Assembly (NCBI GenBank): GCA_039045975.1
Contig: JBCCJA010000008.1
Coordinates: 35,159 to 99,158, forward strand
Direction of reading: 5' to 3'
Length of the DNA stretch: 64,000 bases
Origin: JBCCJA01 sp039045975
Lineage (GTDB): Bacteria; Planctomycetota; Planctomycetia; Planctomycetales; Planctomycetaceae
The notes under the pieces are model-generated. The model was not told the origin of the DNA. It did not search any database and saw nothing but the letters and a program-made list of their open reading frames with translations. Each line of letters opens with the position of its first letter. The stretch's first letter is position 1. This document shows positions 51,045 through 59,684 of the stretch, in pieces. A program made the translations under genes and the position numbers.

Positions 51045-53288
51045 TCAGGGCGTCGCGTCGGGCGGGTCGGCCGGTTCTTCGGGCTCGGCGACGAGGCCGC
51101 CGACGCGTTCGACGTAGTCCCGCATCCGCCGCGTCGAGGAGAGCCTTCGCGTCGTGTTCAGGTCGGGCCGATAGCCGAACCGCCGTCCGGTCCTCGTCAC
51201 GAACTGTTCGAAGGCCAGGACGCGGATCAGTTCGGAATCGGCGAGCATCGCGTCGAGCACGGCACCGACGGCGGCCGGTTCGAGTTCGGCCACGGTGAGC
51301 GTCACGAGCAGACTGTAAACGGTCTCGGCTTCGGTCTGCGGGAGCGCGGCCGCGAGGGCGTCTTTGAGCTGTGCGTCGGCGTCGGGGAAGGTCGCGACGG
51401 CGATACGCAGTTCGGCGACGGCTTCGGGCACGGTCGCTTCGTGCGTCGGCGTGCACATCGCGCGGACGAGCGGGTCGACCGCACCGATCAGACCGAGCCC
51501 GCGGACGGCCCGCACCGCGACGGTCTCGCGTCGGTCGGCGAGCAGTGGCGGCAGGACGATCCCGGCGTCGACGCCGGCCGTGAGCACGTCGGCGATCTCG
51601 TCCCCTTCGGCCGGGGCGGAGACCGATAACGGCGTCGGGACGTCACCTTCAGAAGCCGCGGCCTGCGTGTAGGCCGCTTCGGCGAGCGGACCGCCGCTGC
51701 CGACGGTCGTGAACAACGAACCGTCGTCGAGGACGGCAGTCTGCCCCTCCGGGAGCGTCCGGACGGCCCCGGACGCGTCCGTGATTTCGACGCCGCCCGT
51801 GACGACAGAAACGAGCGTCACCGGCATGAGACGATCGTCGCGAACGACCGAGGCGGGCCGAATACGCTCGACGGCGACACAGGCCGACGCGTCGTCCAAG
51901 ACCAGTTCCGCGGCTCCGTCGCTTCCCGCGATTCGAAACGCGGCCGGCCCTTCGCCCGGGACGACAGGCAACTCGGGCGCGAGCGGCTGATCGGTGAAAA
52001 CGGCGAGCGTCTCCGGCGCGACCGAACCTACCAGCGTCACGCGGCCGCGGACCGGCCGGACCGTCGGTACGACGGCCGCCTCCCACGTCATCCGGCTGCC
52101 GCCGTCCATGATGATCCGCAGCGGACGGACCGGGTCGGCGGCGATTAACTCGGCGGCGAACGGCTCCGGGACGGCGAGCTCCGTTCCCGGGCCGATCGGG
52201 CCGAAGCCGGTCACGCGGACCCAGCCCGCTTCGTCGGGGGCACGCCGCAGCAGCAGGCCTTTCTGCGGGTCGGCGGTCGCGACGGCCTGAGACGCGGGCG
52301 GGAGCGGTTCTGGGGTTTTCTCTGCGGCGGGCGTCTCCGGTTGATCGGGGACGGTCGAGACGCCCGCGGCGGGTGCCGCCGACGGATCGGCATCGGCGGC
52401 CGGCACGCCGGCCGCCGCGTCTGTCACCGTAGTCGTCGAGGCAACGACCTCGCCCTCCGGGACCGGGAGGTCTGGCACGTCGGCGGCCGGCGGATCGGGC
52501 AGCGCGGTCGGTTCGGGACGCGGCACGTCGGCAGTCTCGTCGCCGTCGGTTGCCTCTGGTTTCCCGTCCGCGGTGTCGCCGTCGACTTCCGGGGCCGCGG
52601 CGACGATTTCCTTCGTCGCGTCGGCCGGCGGGGCGAGATCGTCCGGAGGCGCCAGCCAGCCACCGACGCCCGGGTCGAACCAGATCAGTGCGAACCATGC
52701 CGCCGCGACGCCGCCGAGCAGCGCGTAAGGCAGGAATTTCCGGAGATCGGCCTGCGGTCCAGGCACGGGGTCGGCGAACGTTTCGCCCGGCGCGGCGGCC
52801 GGCTGATCTGCGGGCGGCTGAACGGCACCGCCCGACTGCTTGGTCGCGGGCGGCGGTGCGGCGACCGCGTGCCCGGAGGAGGCCTGCCGGTCGGGCAGCG
52901 CGACGGCGGCACGGGCCCTGGCACGGACCCCGGCGGGGATTTCGACCGGCTCGCCGAGGACGAGGCTGAGCACCTGATGCGACGCCGCGACTTCGGCGAG
53001 CCGCACGTCGTCGTCCATCAGCCGACGCTCTGTCTTCTCCACCTGGTCGAGCGGGAGGACGTTGTCGAGGTATTCGGCGACGAGGTTCGGGTCGATGTAA
53101 CGCCCGCCGAACCCGCCGTCGGAGTCGCCCGGGACGGTCAACCGCCGCTGCCGGACGACCTTACGGATGCGGCCGATCAACTCCGCCGCGACAGGGCTCT
53201 CGGCGACCTTCGTGCCGATCTCGCGGGTCTCTTCCGGCCCGAGCAGGTCATCCAAGTAGGCGAGCAGGGTGCGAAGCGTGAGGCGCAT
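51045..53288 (-). CDS. Planctomycete membrane protein with zinc-finger-like N-terminus and FecR-like domain
   Basis: 747 aa. N-terminus (1-110) reads MRLTLRTLLAYLDDLLGPEE and RYIDPNLVAEYLDNVLPLDQ, a recurrent planctomycete module. One membrane helix (FLPYALLGGVAAAWFALIWF) is near 190-205, followed by a long Pro/Ala/Asp/Glu-rich linker (about 215-345) and an extracellular beta region with ITDASGAVRTLPEGQTAVLDDGS, FecR-like. The C-terminal part is helical with no motif. It may regulate or transmit signal across the membrane; not recognised as a specific known protein. Convergent with the preceding gene. Confidence 0.75.
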   Translation of the reverse strand: MRLTLRTLLAYLDDLLGPEETREIGTKVAESPVAAELIGRIRKVVRQRRLTVPGDSDGGFGGRYIDPNLVAEYLDNVLPLDQVEKTERRLMDDDVRLAEVAASHQVLSLVLGEPVEIPAGVRARARAAVALPDRQASSGHAVAAPPPATKQSGGAVQPPADQPAAAPGETFADPVPGPQADLRKFLPYALLGGVAAAWFALIWFDPGVGGWLAPPDDLAPPADATKEIVAAAPEVDGDTADGKPEATDGDETADVPRPEPTALPDPPAADVPDLPVPEGEVVASTTTVTDAAAGVPAADADPSAAPAAGVSTVPDQPETPAAEKTPEPLPPASQAVATADPQKGLLLRRAPDEAGWVRVTGFGPIGPGTELAVPEPFAAELIAADPVRPLRIIMDGGSRMTWEAAVVPTVRPVRGRVTLVGSVAPETLAVFTDQPLAPELPVVPGEGPAAFRIAGSDGAAELVLDDASACVAVERIRPASVVRDDRLMPVTLVSVVTGGVEITDASGAVRTLPEGQTAVLDDGSLFTTVGSGGPLAEAAYTQAAASEGDVPTPLSVSAPAEGDEIADVLTAGVDAGIVLPPLLADRRETVAVRAVRGLGLIGAVDPLVRAMCTPTHEATVPEAVAELRIAVATFPDADAQLKDALAAALPQTEAETVYSLLVTLTVAELEPAAVGAVLDAMLADSELIRVLAFEQFVTRTGRRFGYRPDLNTTRRLSSTRRMRDYVERVGGLVAEPEEPADPPDATP

Positions 53289-53486
53289 CGGGACGTCCGG
53301 CGAAGCATGTGGTCACACGGTTCGTGGACGCCGGGGCCGGAATCCGTAGCGGAATCCGTCCCGTGCGGAGAATTTTCCCGAATCGGCCGCCGATCGGTTT
53401 TTCAGGTCGTCGCGACGCGACCGGCCCGCCGGCCTGTGCCGATGAAGTCGAAACGCGGGTCTGTTTCGTTTTCTCCCCTGGCCGTG

Positions 53487-54179
53487 ATGTCGCTCTGTTC
53501 GAACTGCCACGCCGGCTGTTGCCGTTCGTTCGCGGTTCCGATCACCGGCGCCGACCTGCTCCGGCTCGAACGGCAGACCGGCCGAGACTTTTGGTCGTTC
53601 GCCTGCCGTTGGGCCGACCCGTCCGGGACGATCGCGGGACGCTACGCGCCCCACTTTCATTTCTCGGACGAGCCGCAGACGCCGTTCGCGATCTGCCTGC
53701 GACACGTCGCGAGCGAACAGCACCCGGGCACGGAACGCTGCGTTTTCCTGGCGGAAACGGCCCCCGACGCAGACGCGCCGCTCGGCCGTGGGGGCTGCGG
53801 CGTGTACGACCACCGGCCGTCGGCTTGCCGTTGCTTCCCGACGAAGTTCGACACCGGCGGTGACCTGACGGTCCTCTACGACATCCCGGCCCGGGGCCGC
53901 GACGGCGACCACCCGGTCCACACGCTCTGCCCCCGCGAGTGGACCGTCGACGACGTCGACCCGATCCAGGCGCCGGCCGACCTCGCCGTCGCGAGGTATG
54001 AAATGGACTTCTTCCGCTCGATCGCGGGCGTCTGGAACCGCACGCCGCGGGCCTTCGACCTGTTCCCCGACTTCGTCCGGCTCGTTTACAGCCGCCGCGT
54101 CGTCGACCCGCGGGAGGGCGACGACATGCCGGCCACGATCCCGCTGCCCCACGTCCGAGACATGCGAAACGCCGCGTAA
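53487..54179 (+). CDS. YkgJ-family cysteine-cluster protein
   Basis: 230 aa from ATG 53487 (ATG 53442 is an alternative 15 residues longer). The N-terminal Cys cluster CSNCHAGCC followed by AICLRH, RCVF, GGCGVYDHRPSACRCFP forms the zinc- or iron-binding pattern of the YkgJ family (CxxCxxxCC...C). The rest is beta-rich and ends with DFVRLVYSRRVVDPREGD. Likely binds a metal or Fe-S cluster. Divergent from the large membrane protein. Confidence 0.82.
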   Translation: MSLCSNCHAGCCRSFAVPITGADLLRLERQTGRDFWSFACRWADPSGTIAGRYAPHFHFSDEPQTPFAICLRHVASEQHPGTERCVFLAETAPDADAPLGRGGCGVYDHRPSACRCFPTKFDTGGDLTVLYDIPARGRDGDHPVHTLCPREWTVDDVDPIQAPADLAVARYEMDFFRSIAGVWNRTPRAFDLFPDFVRLVYSRRVVDPREGDDMPATIPLPHVRDMRNAA

Positions 54180-54355
54180 AGACCGCCGCCGGCGGCAAAA
54201 TCGGTCCGAGCCGTACCGCGTCGGCCCGCCCGACACGGACGGGCGTGTTGTCCTCCCGGCCGTCTTGCGGCCGCCCGGGCGTGGTCCGATGATCGGTCGG
54301 TCGGAGACTCCTCCGCGGGCCGATGTTCCGAATCGCACGCCCTTTTGGCCTTTCG

Positions 54356-54817
54356 ATGAGCCGACTGACCTTCGCCCTCACGACGTTGCTCGCGGCCCTC
54401 CCGGCGGGTGCCCTCGCCGGCGGCCTGATCTACGCGATCATCACCGGCCTCGACGCGTTCACCTCGAGCCCGCTGCTGCTCCTCGCGGCGGCGTCGACGG
54501 CGATCGCCGCCGTCGTGATCTTTCTGCTGCCGGTCGCGGTCATGCTCGGCATCGGCGGAATAGGCGCCGGAGCGGCGGCTGCCGCCGGCGCGGCCTCGGG
54601 CGAAGAGACGGCCGCCGACTATTCGGCCGACGGGCTGGACGTCGGCGTCGATACGCTCGACATCACCGACGAAGCAGATTTCGACGCCGAAAACTTCGGA
54701 GAGTCGACGTTCGAGGAAGACTTCGGCGACGACGAAGGGCTGTACGACCCCGAGCAGTTCGGCAGCGACGACTTCGACGAGTTCGAAGACGACGACGCGG
54801 ACGACGGCAAAGCCTGA
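54356..54817 (+). CDS. Membrane protein with acidic C-terminus
   Basis: 153 aa. Two hydrophobic segments (FALTTLLAALPAGALAGGLI, LLLLAAASTAIAAVVIFLL) with Gly/Ala-rich sequence between, followed by a strongly acidic tail with EEDFGDDEGLYDPEQFGS and EFEDDDADDGKA. ATG 54356 is chosen; ATG 54323 would add 11 residues. No family recognised. It is upstream of the RodA/FtsW gene by 71 bp, on the same strand. Confidence 0.65.
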   Translation: MSRLTFALTTLLAALPAGALAGGLIYAIITGLDAFTSSPLLLLAAASTAIAAVVIFLLPVAVMLGIGGIGAGAAAAAGAASGEETAADYSADGLDVGVDTLDITDEADFDAENFGESTFEEDFGDDEGLYDPEQFGSDDFDEFEDDDADDGKA

Positions 54818-54888
54818 GCGGCCGCCGGCCGGCCTTCACGCACGCCCCGCCCCCGTCCTAGCGTCCGGCAGACCGCCGGACCGGGACG

Positions 54889-56079
54889 ATGACCGCCACC
54901 CCGCTGCCTCCGCCGACATACGCGATCCCGACCGCGCGACGCGTGCGGTCGGCGACGTCGGCGTACCGCTTCTCGGCGGCTGCGGTCGTCGTGCCTGCCG
55001 CGATGGCCGCGTTGGTCGCCGTCGGGCTGGCCGGAATCGCCCGCGGTGACGACCTGATCGGCGGCCGCCCCGACGCGGCCCGACAGGCCGTTTGGGCGGG
55101 GATGTCGTGCGTCGCGATGGCCGTCACGTCGGCGATTCCGGTCCGCGTTTGGCGACGCTGGGCCTGGCCGCTCGCAGCGGCGACGCTCGTACTGCTCGTC
55201 GCCGTCTATTTCACGCCGGCACGCAACGGCGCGAGGCGTTGGATCCCGCTCGGGCCGATCGCGTTCCAGCCGTCCGAGGTCGCCAAACTCGTTTTCGTGC
55301 TCGTCTCGGCCGCCTACCTCGCACGGCGGGAGAGTCACCGGACGGTCTTCGGGCTGATCCCGCCGTTCCTCGTCGCCGCCGTGCCGTCGGCCCTGATCCT
55401 CCGCGAGCCCGACCTCGGGACCGCGTTGCTGTTCGGCCCGGTCCTGTTGATGACCCTGTTCGCGGCCGGGGCCAGGCCGCGGCACCTCGCGGCCGTCGTG
55501 CTCGCCGGCGCGTGTTCGTTGCCGCTGCTGTGGCTGGGAATGAACGCGGAACAGCGGTCGCGGGTCACGACGCTGTTCGAGCAACGAGACGTCGGCGACG
55601 CCCCCCGCGGAGACGGCTATCACCTGTTCCAGTCAAAGCGTGTTCTCTCGTTAGGCGGGACTTGGGGCTCGGCCGTCGGCGGCGTCCCGCCCGTCGATCC
55701 CCGTGACTACCACCTGCCGGAGGCGCGGACCGACTTCGTGCTCTGCCTCGTCGGCGAGCGGTACGGCCTCGTCGGCGTCTCCGGCACGTTCGGCCTTTAC
55801 GCGGCCCTGTTCTGGGGCGGGTTTGCGGCGGCATCCCGCTGTCGCGATCCGTTCGGCCGCCTCGTCGCGTCGGGCGTGACGTCGCTGCTCGCGGTCCAGA
55901 CCGCGATCAACGCCGGCATGACGGTCGGCCTGACGCCGATCACGGGTCTGACGCTGCCGCTTCTCAGTTACGGCGGGACGAGCCTCGTCGTGACGTCGGC
56001 GGCGCTCGGCATGGTCGTCAGCGTCGCGATGAGGCCCGGGCACCGCGTCGGCGGAACGCCGTTCCGGTTCCGCGACTAG
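54889..56079 (+). CDS. rodA: RodA/FtsW/SpoVE family peptidoglycan polymerase
   Basis: 396 aa integral membrane protein with about ten hydrophobic segments. SEDS glycosyltransferase motifs: GARRWIPLGPIAFQPSEVAK near 115-134, EARTDFVLCLVGERYGLVG near 280, NAGMTVGLTPITGLTLPLLS near 340-360 with YGGTSL. These include the conserved Asp of the SEDS active site. Cannot be assigned with certainty to RodA (elongation) or FtsW (division). Fits the MurE, MraY and MurG genes in the same window. ATG 54889 is the first of the frame. Confidence 0.9.
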   Translation: MTATPLPPPTYAIPTARRVRSATSAYRFSAAAVVVPAAMAALVAVGLAGIARGDDLIGGRPDAARQAVWAGMSCVAMAVTSAIPVRVWRRWAWPLAAATLVLLVAVYFTPARNGARRWIPLGPIAFQPSEVAKLVFVLVSAAYLARRESHRTVFGLIPPFLVAAVPSALILREPDLGTALLFGPVLLMTLFAAGARPRHLAAVVLAGACSLPLLWLGMNAEQRSRVTTLFEQRDVGDAPRGDGYHLFQSKRVLSLGGTWGSAVGGVPPVDPRDYHLPEARTDFVLCLVGERYGLVGVSGTFGLYAALFWGGFAAASRCRDPFGRLVASGVTSLLAVQTAINAGMTVGLTPITGLTLPLLSYGGTSLVVTSAALGMVVSVAMRPGHRVGGTPFRFRD

Positions 56080-56127
56080 ATTCCGACAGGAGGACCGGCG
56101 ACGGCCGTCTTCGAGTAAGCTGTGTCG

Positions 56128-56460
56128 ATGCGATCGACACGCCTGAGACGTTTCGCGGCCGCCTGCCGTCACGCCTTCTCCGTCGACCGTGCGCCGTTCG
56201 AGCCGACCGAGCGAGAGGCCGCCCTCATCGACGGTCTCGTCGCCGAAGTCGCACGCCGCGGGCTCACGACGGCCGCGGTCGTCACGCTCGAAACCGTCAC
56301 GCCGCTCGGCCGCGTCGGCGGCCAGGCGTTGCGTTTTTTGGAGCCGGTGCTCACCGCCGTCGCCGACGCCGACGGGTACCGTACGGTGGTCGCGATGCTC
56401 GAACGGCCCGGCGCGATCGCCTACGTCGTCGACCGACTCGAACGTCCCTCAACCGTTTAG
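56128..56460 (+). CDS. Small conserved hypothetical protein
   Basis: 110 aa, alpha-helical: VDRAPFEPTEREAALIDGLV and EVARRGLTTAAVVTLETVTP, then GRVGGQALRFLEPVLTAVAD. No membrane segment or motif. It follows rodA by 48 bp and precedes the GlmL-like gene by 31 bp, so it is in the same transcript. ATG 56128 and an in-frame GTG at 56122 are both possible. Confidence 0.65.
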   Translation: MRSTRLRRFAAACRHAFSVDRAPFEPTEREAALIDGLVAEVARRGLTTAAVVTLETVTPLGRVGGQALRFLEPVLTAVADADGYRTVVAMLERPGAIAYVVDRLERPSTV

Positions 56461-56491
56461 CCGTGGCCGGTAGGCCGCGTGACCGCGTGTC

Positions 56492-58264
56492 ATGACGCCC
56501 CCCGAAGAACCCCTTGTCATCCTCGCGACCGACTGCGGCAGCACGACGACGAAGGCCGTGCTCATCGAGCGGCAGTCCGACGGCTCGTACCGCCAGACCC
56601 ACCGCGGCGAAGCGCCCACGACGGTCGAGGAGCCGGTCGCCGACGTCACGGCCGGCGTCCGTAACGCCGCGATCGAGGTCGGCGAACTCGCCGGACGGAG
56701 GATCGTCGATGACGAGGGTCGGCTGATCCACCCCAGTCGCGACGACGGCCCCGAGGGTAAACAGGGCATCGACCTTTACGTAACGACGTCGTCGGCCGGC
56801 GGCGGCCTGCAGATGATGGTCGCCGGGGTCGTCAAGGAGATGTCGGCCGCGTCGGCCGAGCGGGCCGCCCTCGGGGCCGGCGCGATCGTCATGGAAACCC
56901 TCGCCGTCAACGACGGGCTCGAGCCGCACGAGCGGGTCGCCCGCGTCCGCGACCGCCGCCCCGACATGATGCTCCTCGCCGGCGGGACCGACGGCGGAAA
57001 TCTTAAGATCGTCGCGGAGATGGCCGAACTGATCGGGTCAGCCAAGCCCGAACCACGGTTCGGGTCCGACTTCACGCTGCCGGTCGTTTACGCCGGCAAC
57101 GCGGCGGCGTCCGACGTCGTCGCCGACACGCTCGACGACGACGTCGCGCTGACGACCGTCCCGAACGTCCGCCCCGTCCTCGAACGCGAAGACCTCGCCG
57201 CCGCCCGTGACGCGATCCACGACGTCTTCCTCGAGCACGTCATGCAGTCGGCCCCCGGCTACCCGAAATTAATCGCCATGGCCGACGCGCCGGTCGTGCC
57301 GACGCCCGGCGCGGTCGGTGACATATTAAAACGCGTCGCGGCCCGCGACGGCGTGAACGCGCTGGCGGTCGACATCGGCGGCGCGACGACCGACGTGTTC
57401 AGCGTCTTCGAGAACCCCGACGACCCCGACGGCGAGCCGGTCTTTAATCGAACGGTCTCCGCCAACCTGGGGATGAGTTATTCGATCTCGAACGTTGTCG
57501 CTGAAGCAGGTCTTGCCAACGTCCTCCGCTGGCTGACCGACGCCGACGTCGACGAGGGCGAATTAAGAAACAGGATCAAAAATAAAATGATCCGCCCGAC
57601 GACGATCCCGGAGACGGCCGAGGCCCTTGCCTTCGAGCAGGCCGTCGCCCGCGAGGCGTTACGGCTCGCCTATGAGCAGCATCGCGCGTTCGCGACGACC
57701 CTCCGCGGCGTGCAGCGGACCCGCACCGTCGGCGACACCTTCGACCAGTCGGGCGGTGGAGAGTCGGTCGTCGACCCGACGAAACTCGACCTGCTGATCG
57801 GCTCCGGCGGCGTCCTGTCTCACGCCCCCGACCCGCGCCAGACCGCGATGATGCTGATCGACGCGTTCCGGCCGAAGGGCGTGACCCGCCTCGCCAAAGA
57901 CCGGATCTTCATGATGCCGCACCTCGGCGTGCTCGCCGGCGTCCACGAGCGGGCGGCGGTCGAGGTTTTTGAGGCCGACTGTCTCACGTATCTCGGGACC
58001 CACGTCGCTGCGGTCGGCGTTCAATGGAGTAAGAAAACGCCCGTGATCCGCTATGAAATCGAACACGGCGGAACGCGGACGGCGGGCTCGGTGCGACACG
58101 GGCAGATCGAAGTGGTCGACCTGCCCGACGGCGAATCGGCGACGCTGACGGCCACGCCGTGCAACGGCGGCGACCTCGGCGGAGGGCGGAACCGGGCGGT
58201 CTCCGTGACGGTTTCGGGCGGGGCCGCCGGACTGATACTCGACGGACGCGTAGCCCCGGAGTGA
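56492..58264 (+). CDS. GlmL/MutL-family protein (glutamate mutase reactivation ATPase-like)
   Basis: 590 aa. The ATPase motif LATDCGSTTTKAVLIERQ near 10-27 is of the ASKHA type, with YVTTSSAGGGLQMMVAG, LLAGGTDGGNLKIVAEM near 160, DIGGATTDVFSVF near 295 and LIGSGGVLSHAP near 430. These match the MutL family (reactivator of B12-dependent mutases; related to GlmL and to diol dehydratase reactivators). However, no mutase gene is in view. Downstream overlaps tightly with the acyl-carrier-like gene (7 bp apart). ATG 56492 is the start. Confidence 0.85.
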   Translation: MTPPEEPLVILATDCGSTTTKAVLIERQSDGSYRQTHRGEAPTTVEEPVADVTAGVRNAAIEVGELAGRRIVDDEGRLIHPSRDDGPEGKQGIDLYVTTSSAGGGLQMMVAGVVKEMSAASAERAALGAGAIVMETLAVNDGLEPHERVARVRDRRPDMMLLAGGTDGGNLKIVAEMAELIGSAKPEPRFGSDFTLPVVYAGNAAASDVVADTLDDDVALTTVPNVRPVLEREDLAAARDAIHDVFLEHVMQSAPGYPKLIAMADAPVVPTPGAVGDILKRVAARDGVNALAVDIGGATTDVFSVFENPDDPDGEPVFNRTVSANLGMSYSISNVVAEAGLANVLRWLTDADVDEGELRNRIKNKMIRPTTIPETAEALAFEQAVAREALRLAYEQHRAFATTLRGVQRTRTVGDTFDQSGGGESVVDPTKLDLLIGSGGVLSHAPDPRQTAMMLIDAFRPKGVTRLAKDRIFMMPHLGVLAGVHERAAVEVFEADCLTYLGTHVAAVGVQWSKKTPVIRYEIEHGGTRTAGSVRHGQIEVVDLPDGESATLTATPCNGGDLGGGRNRAVSVTVSGGAAGLILDGRVAPE

Positions 58265-58270
58265 TCCGTC

Positions 58271-58561
58271 ATGCCCACGGACCCGCGCGAAGACTACGAC
58301 GCGATCGAGCGGTCCGTCGTCTTGATCTTTGAAGACGTGATCGGTACCGCACCTGGGCATGTAACTCCCGAGTCGCGGCTCGTTGAGGATTTGGGGTGCG
58401 ACAGCATCGCAATCGTTCAATGCGCGATGGCGATCGAAGACGCCTACGACATCGAAAATTTCGACAAGCAGGGCGCGACCCGAATTCTGCCCACACCGTC
58501 CGGACCGCCGGTCCGCGTGAAAGACTGGGTCGATTTCATCTATGAGACAAAGCCCGAGTAG
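58271..58561 (+). CDS. Acyl-carrier-protein-like
   Basis: 96 aa. Helix I with EDYDAIERSVVLIFEDVIG, then LVEDLGCDSIAIVQCAMAI with the phosphopantetheine Ser in DS(I), and DIENFDKQGATRILPTPSGP before a last helix. It has the ACP pattern but the sequence after helix II is longer than in fatty-acid ACPs. 6 bp after the GlmL-like gene on the same strand. Could carry acyl groups in an unknown pathway. Confidence 0.85.
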   Translation: MPTDPREDYDAIERSVVLIFEDVIGTAPGHVTPESRLVEDLGCDSIAIVQCAMAIEDAYDIENFDKQGATRILPTPSGPPVRVKDWVDFIYETKPE

Positions 58562-59019
58562 AGCTTCGTGTTATGTATCCGGCAGTCGCATTGTCACGGA
58601 CGCGGGACGGTTTATCCGGACGGTCTACTTTGACTCCGCGATGTCCGTGAGCCGTGCGGCAAGGCACTCGACGGCGCCGTCCAGCTGATCGCCTAGATTT
58701 AGTGATCTCTTCGCGATTCGTGCTCCGACGGCGGGCTTCGAATCGCCTTAGAGCGTTCCTGTCGTCAAATGCTCACGGTCTTAATGTTCCGTCCCGTTTC
58801 GGCCGCGGTCACTCGTATGTGAACCTGCGCCGCGGCCGCGTTCGATATTTTACGCGTGTTCGCATGCCTGCCTCGCGATGGTCGGGCAGCTCGTGTGGGT
58901 GCTCGCCGTGATGCCGGAAACCCGCGGCCGTCGGCTCGAAGAGCTCGGGAAGACACTCGAGCCTGAGGCATCGGGCGGCCTCGTCACCATTCGGTAACGA
59001 AGAGAGAAATGGTCGCCGA
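58562..59019. other. Degenerate region with lower GC
   Basis: About 458 bases. The first part (58562-58840) has no recognisable gene and lower GC than its neighbours; the end holds a fragment of a sugar-porter gene. It looks like a scar of gene decay. Confidence 0.5.
58842..58997 (+). pseudogene. C-terminal remnant of an MFS sugar transporter
   Basis: Translation in this frame gives about 50 residues: SIFYACSHACLAMVGQLVWV, then LAVMPETRGRRLEELGKTLE and a stop at 58995. The PETRGRRLEEL motif is the conserved end of helix 12 of MFS sugar porters (PETKGxSLEEI). The sequence upstream in the frame is not recognisable and lacks a start codon, so this is a decayed remnant. Confidence 0.7.
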
Positions 59020-59382
59020 CTACCGCGCTGATCCCAACAGCCGAGCCTTGGCCAGTCGTAACGCGAGTCCCCAATCGTGGACCCGCACGGCCGCGGAGAC
59101 TCCGGCCGCCCTGCCGATCCAATTCGAACCAGGCACGACTTCGACCCCGTCCCGTCCAGCCGTGCGGATGAGCAATGGGATCGATAAACCGTTCACGAAA
59201 TGGCCGAGCAGGCCTGTCAGCGGGCCCGAGCCTTCCGCCAAAGACGCCAACGCACGGTCGGACGGGACGTCCAAAACGAGCCGCGTCCCGTCCGCCGTCG
59301 AAGTAACACAAAGCTCCTCGCCGTCGTGACCGACTTTCAGATCGGCGTCGATCGCGAGGCCGTCGAAACGCACCGTGCTCAT
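59020..59382 (-). CDS. Small conserved protein, second of a coupled pair
   Basis: 120 aa starting MSTVRFDGLAIDADLKVGHD; beta-rich with GVEVVPGSNWIGRAAGVSAA. No signal, no membrane segment. ATG 59382 overlaps the stop of the previous gene by 4 bases (ATGA), so it is translationally coupled. Function unknown. Confidence 0.68.
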   Translation of the reverse strand: MSTVRFDGLAIDADLKVGHDGEELCVTSTADGTRLVLDVPSDRALASLAEGSGPLTGLLGHFVNGLSIPLLIRTAGRDGVEVVPGSNWIGRAAGVSAAVRVHDWGLALRLAKARLLGSAR

Positions 59383-59582
59383 CTCGGCTGGTCGCGGGTG
59401 CGGACCTTGATCGTGCCGTTCAGTTTCCAATGGGCCTGCTTCGCGTCATCGGCGGTGCCGCTCGGGATGTGCAAGTCCATGTCTTCGAACTCGTACGTGA
59501 TCTCGGCGTTGCGGCCGGTCAATTTGTCGTACAGGCCGATGGCCAATTCAGGCCAGTTCTGTGTCTCTTCGGCGGCGGTCAT
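59379..59582 (-). CDS. Small conserved protein, first of a coupled pair
   Basis: 67 aa, beginning MTAAEETQNWPELAIGLYDK, with TGRNAEITYEFEDMDLHIPS near 20-40 and a C-terminal AHWKLNGTIKVRTRDQPR. The pattern is of a widespread small protein of unknown function. AAGGAAATC is 4-12 bases before ATG 59582. Overlaps the next gene by 4 bases. Confidence 0.75.
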   Translation of the reverse strand: MTAAEETQNWPELAIGLYDKLTGRNAEITYEFEDMDLHIPSGTADDAKQAHWKLNGTIKVRTRDQPR

Positions 59583-59684
59583 CTCGATTTCCTTAATTTG
59601 AGCGATAAAACGAGCCGCGGGTGCGACCAACGAACCGTAACCGAACCGCTCCGGCGTTCACGGGTGGTGTCGCCGACTTCAGGA

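Noticed and set aside
58765..58971. Minus-strand ORF of 68 codons in the decayed region
   Set aside because: Low-complexity Arg/Ala sequence and antisense to the MFS remnant.
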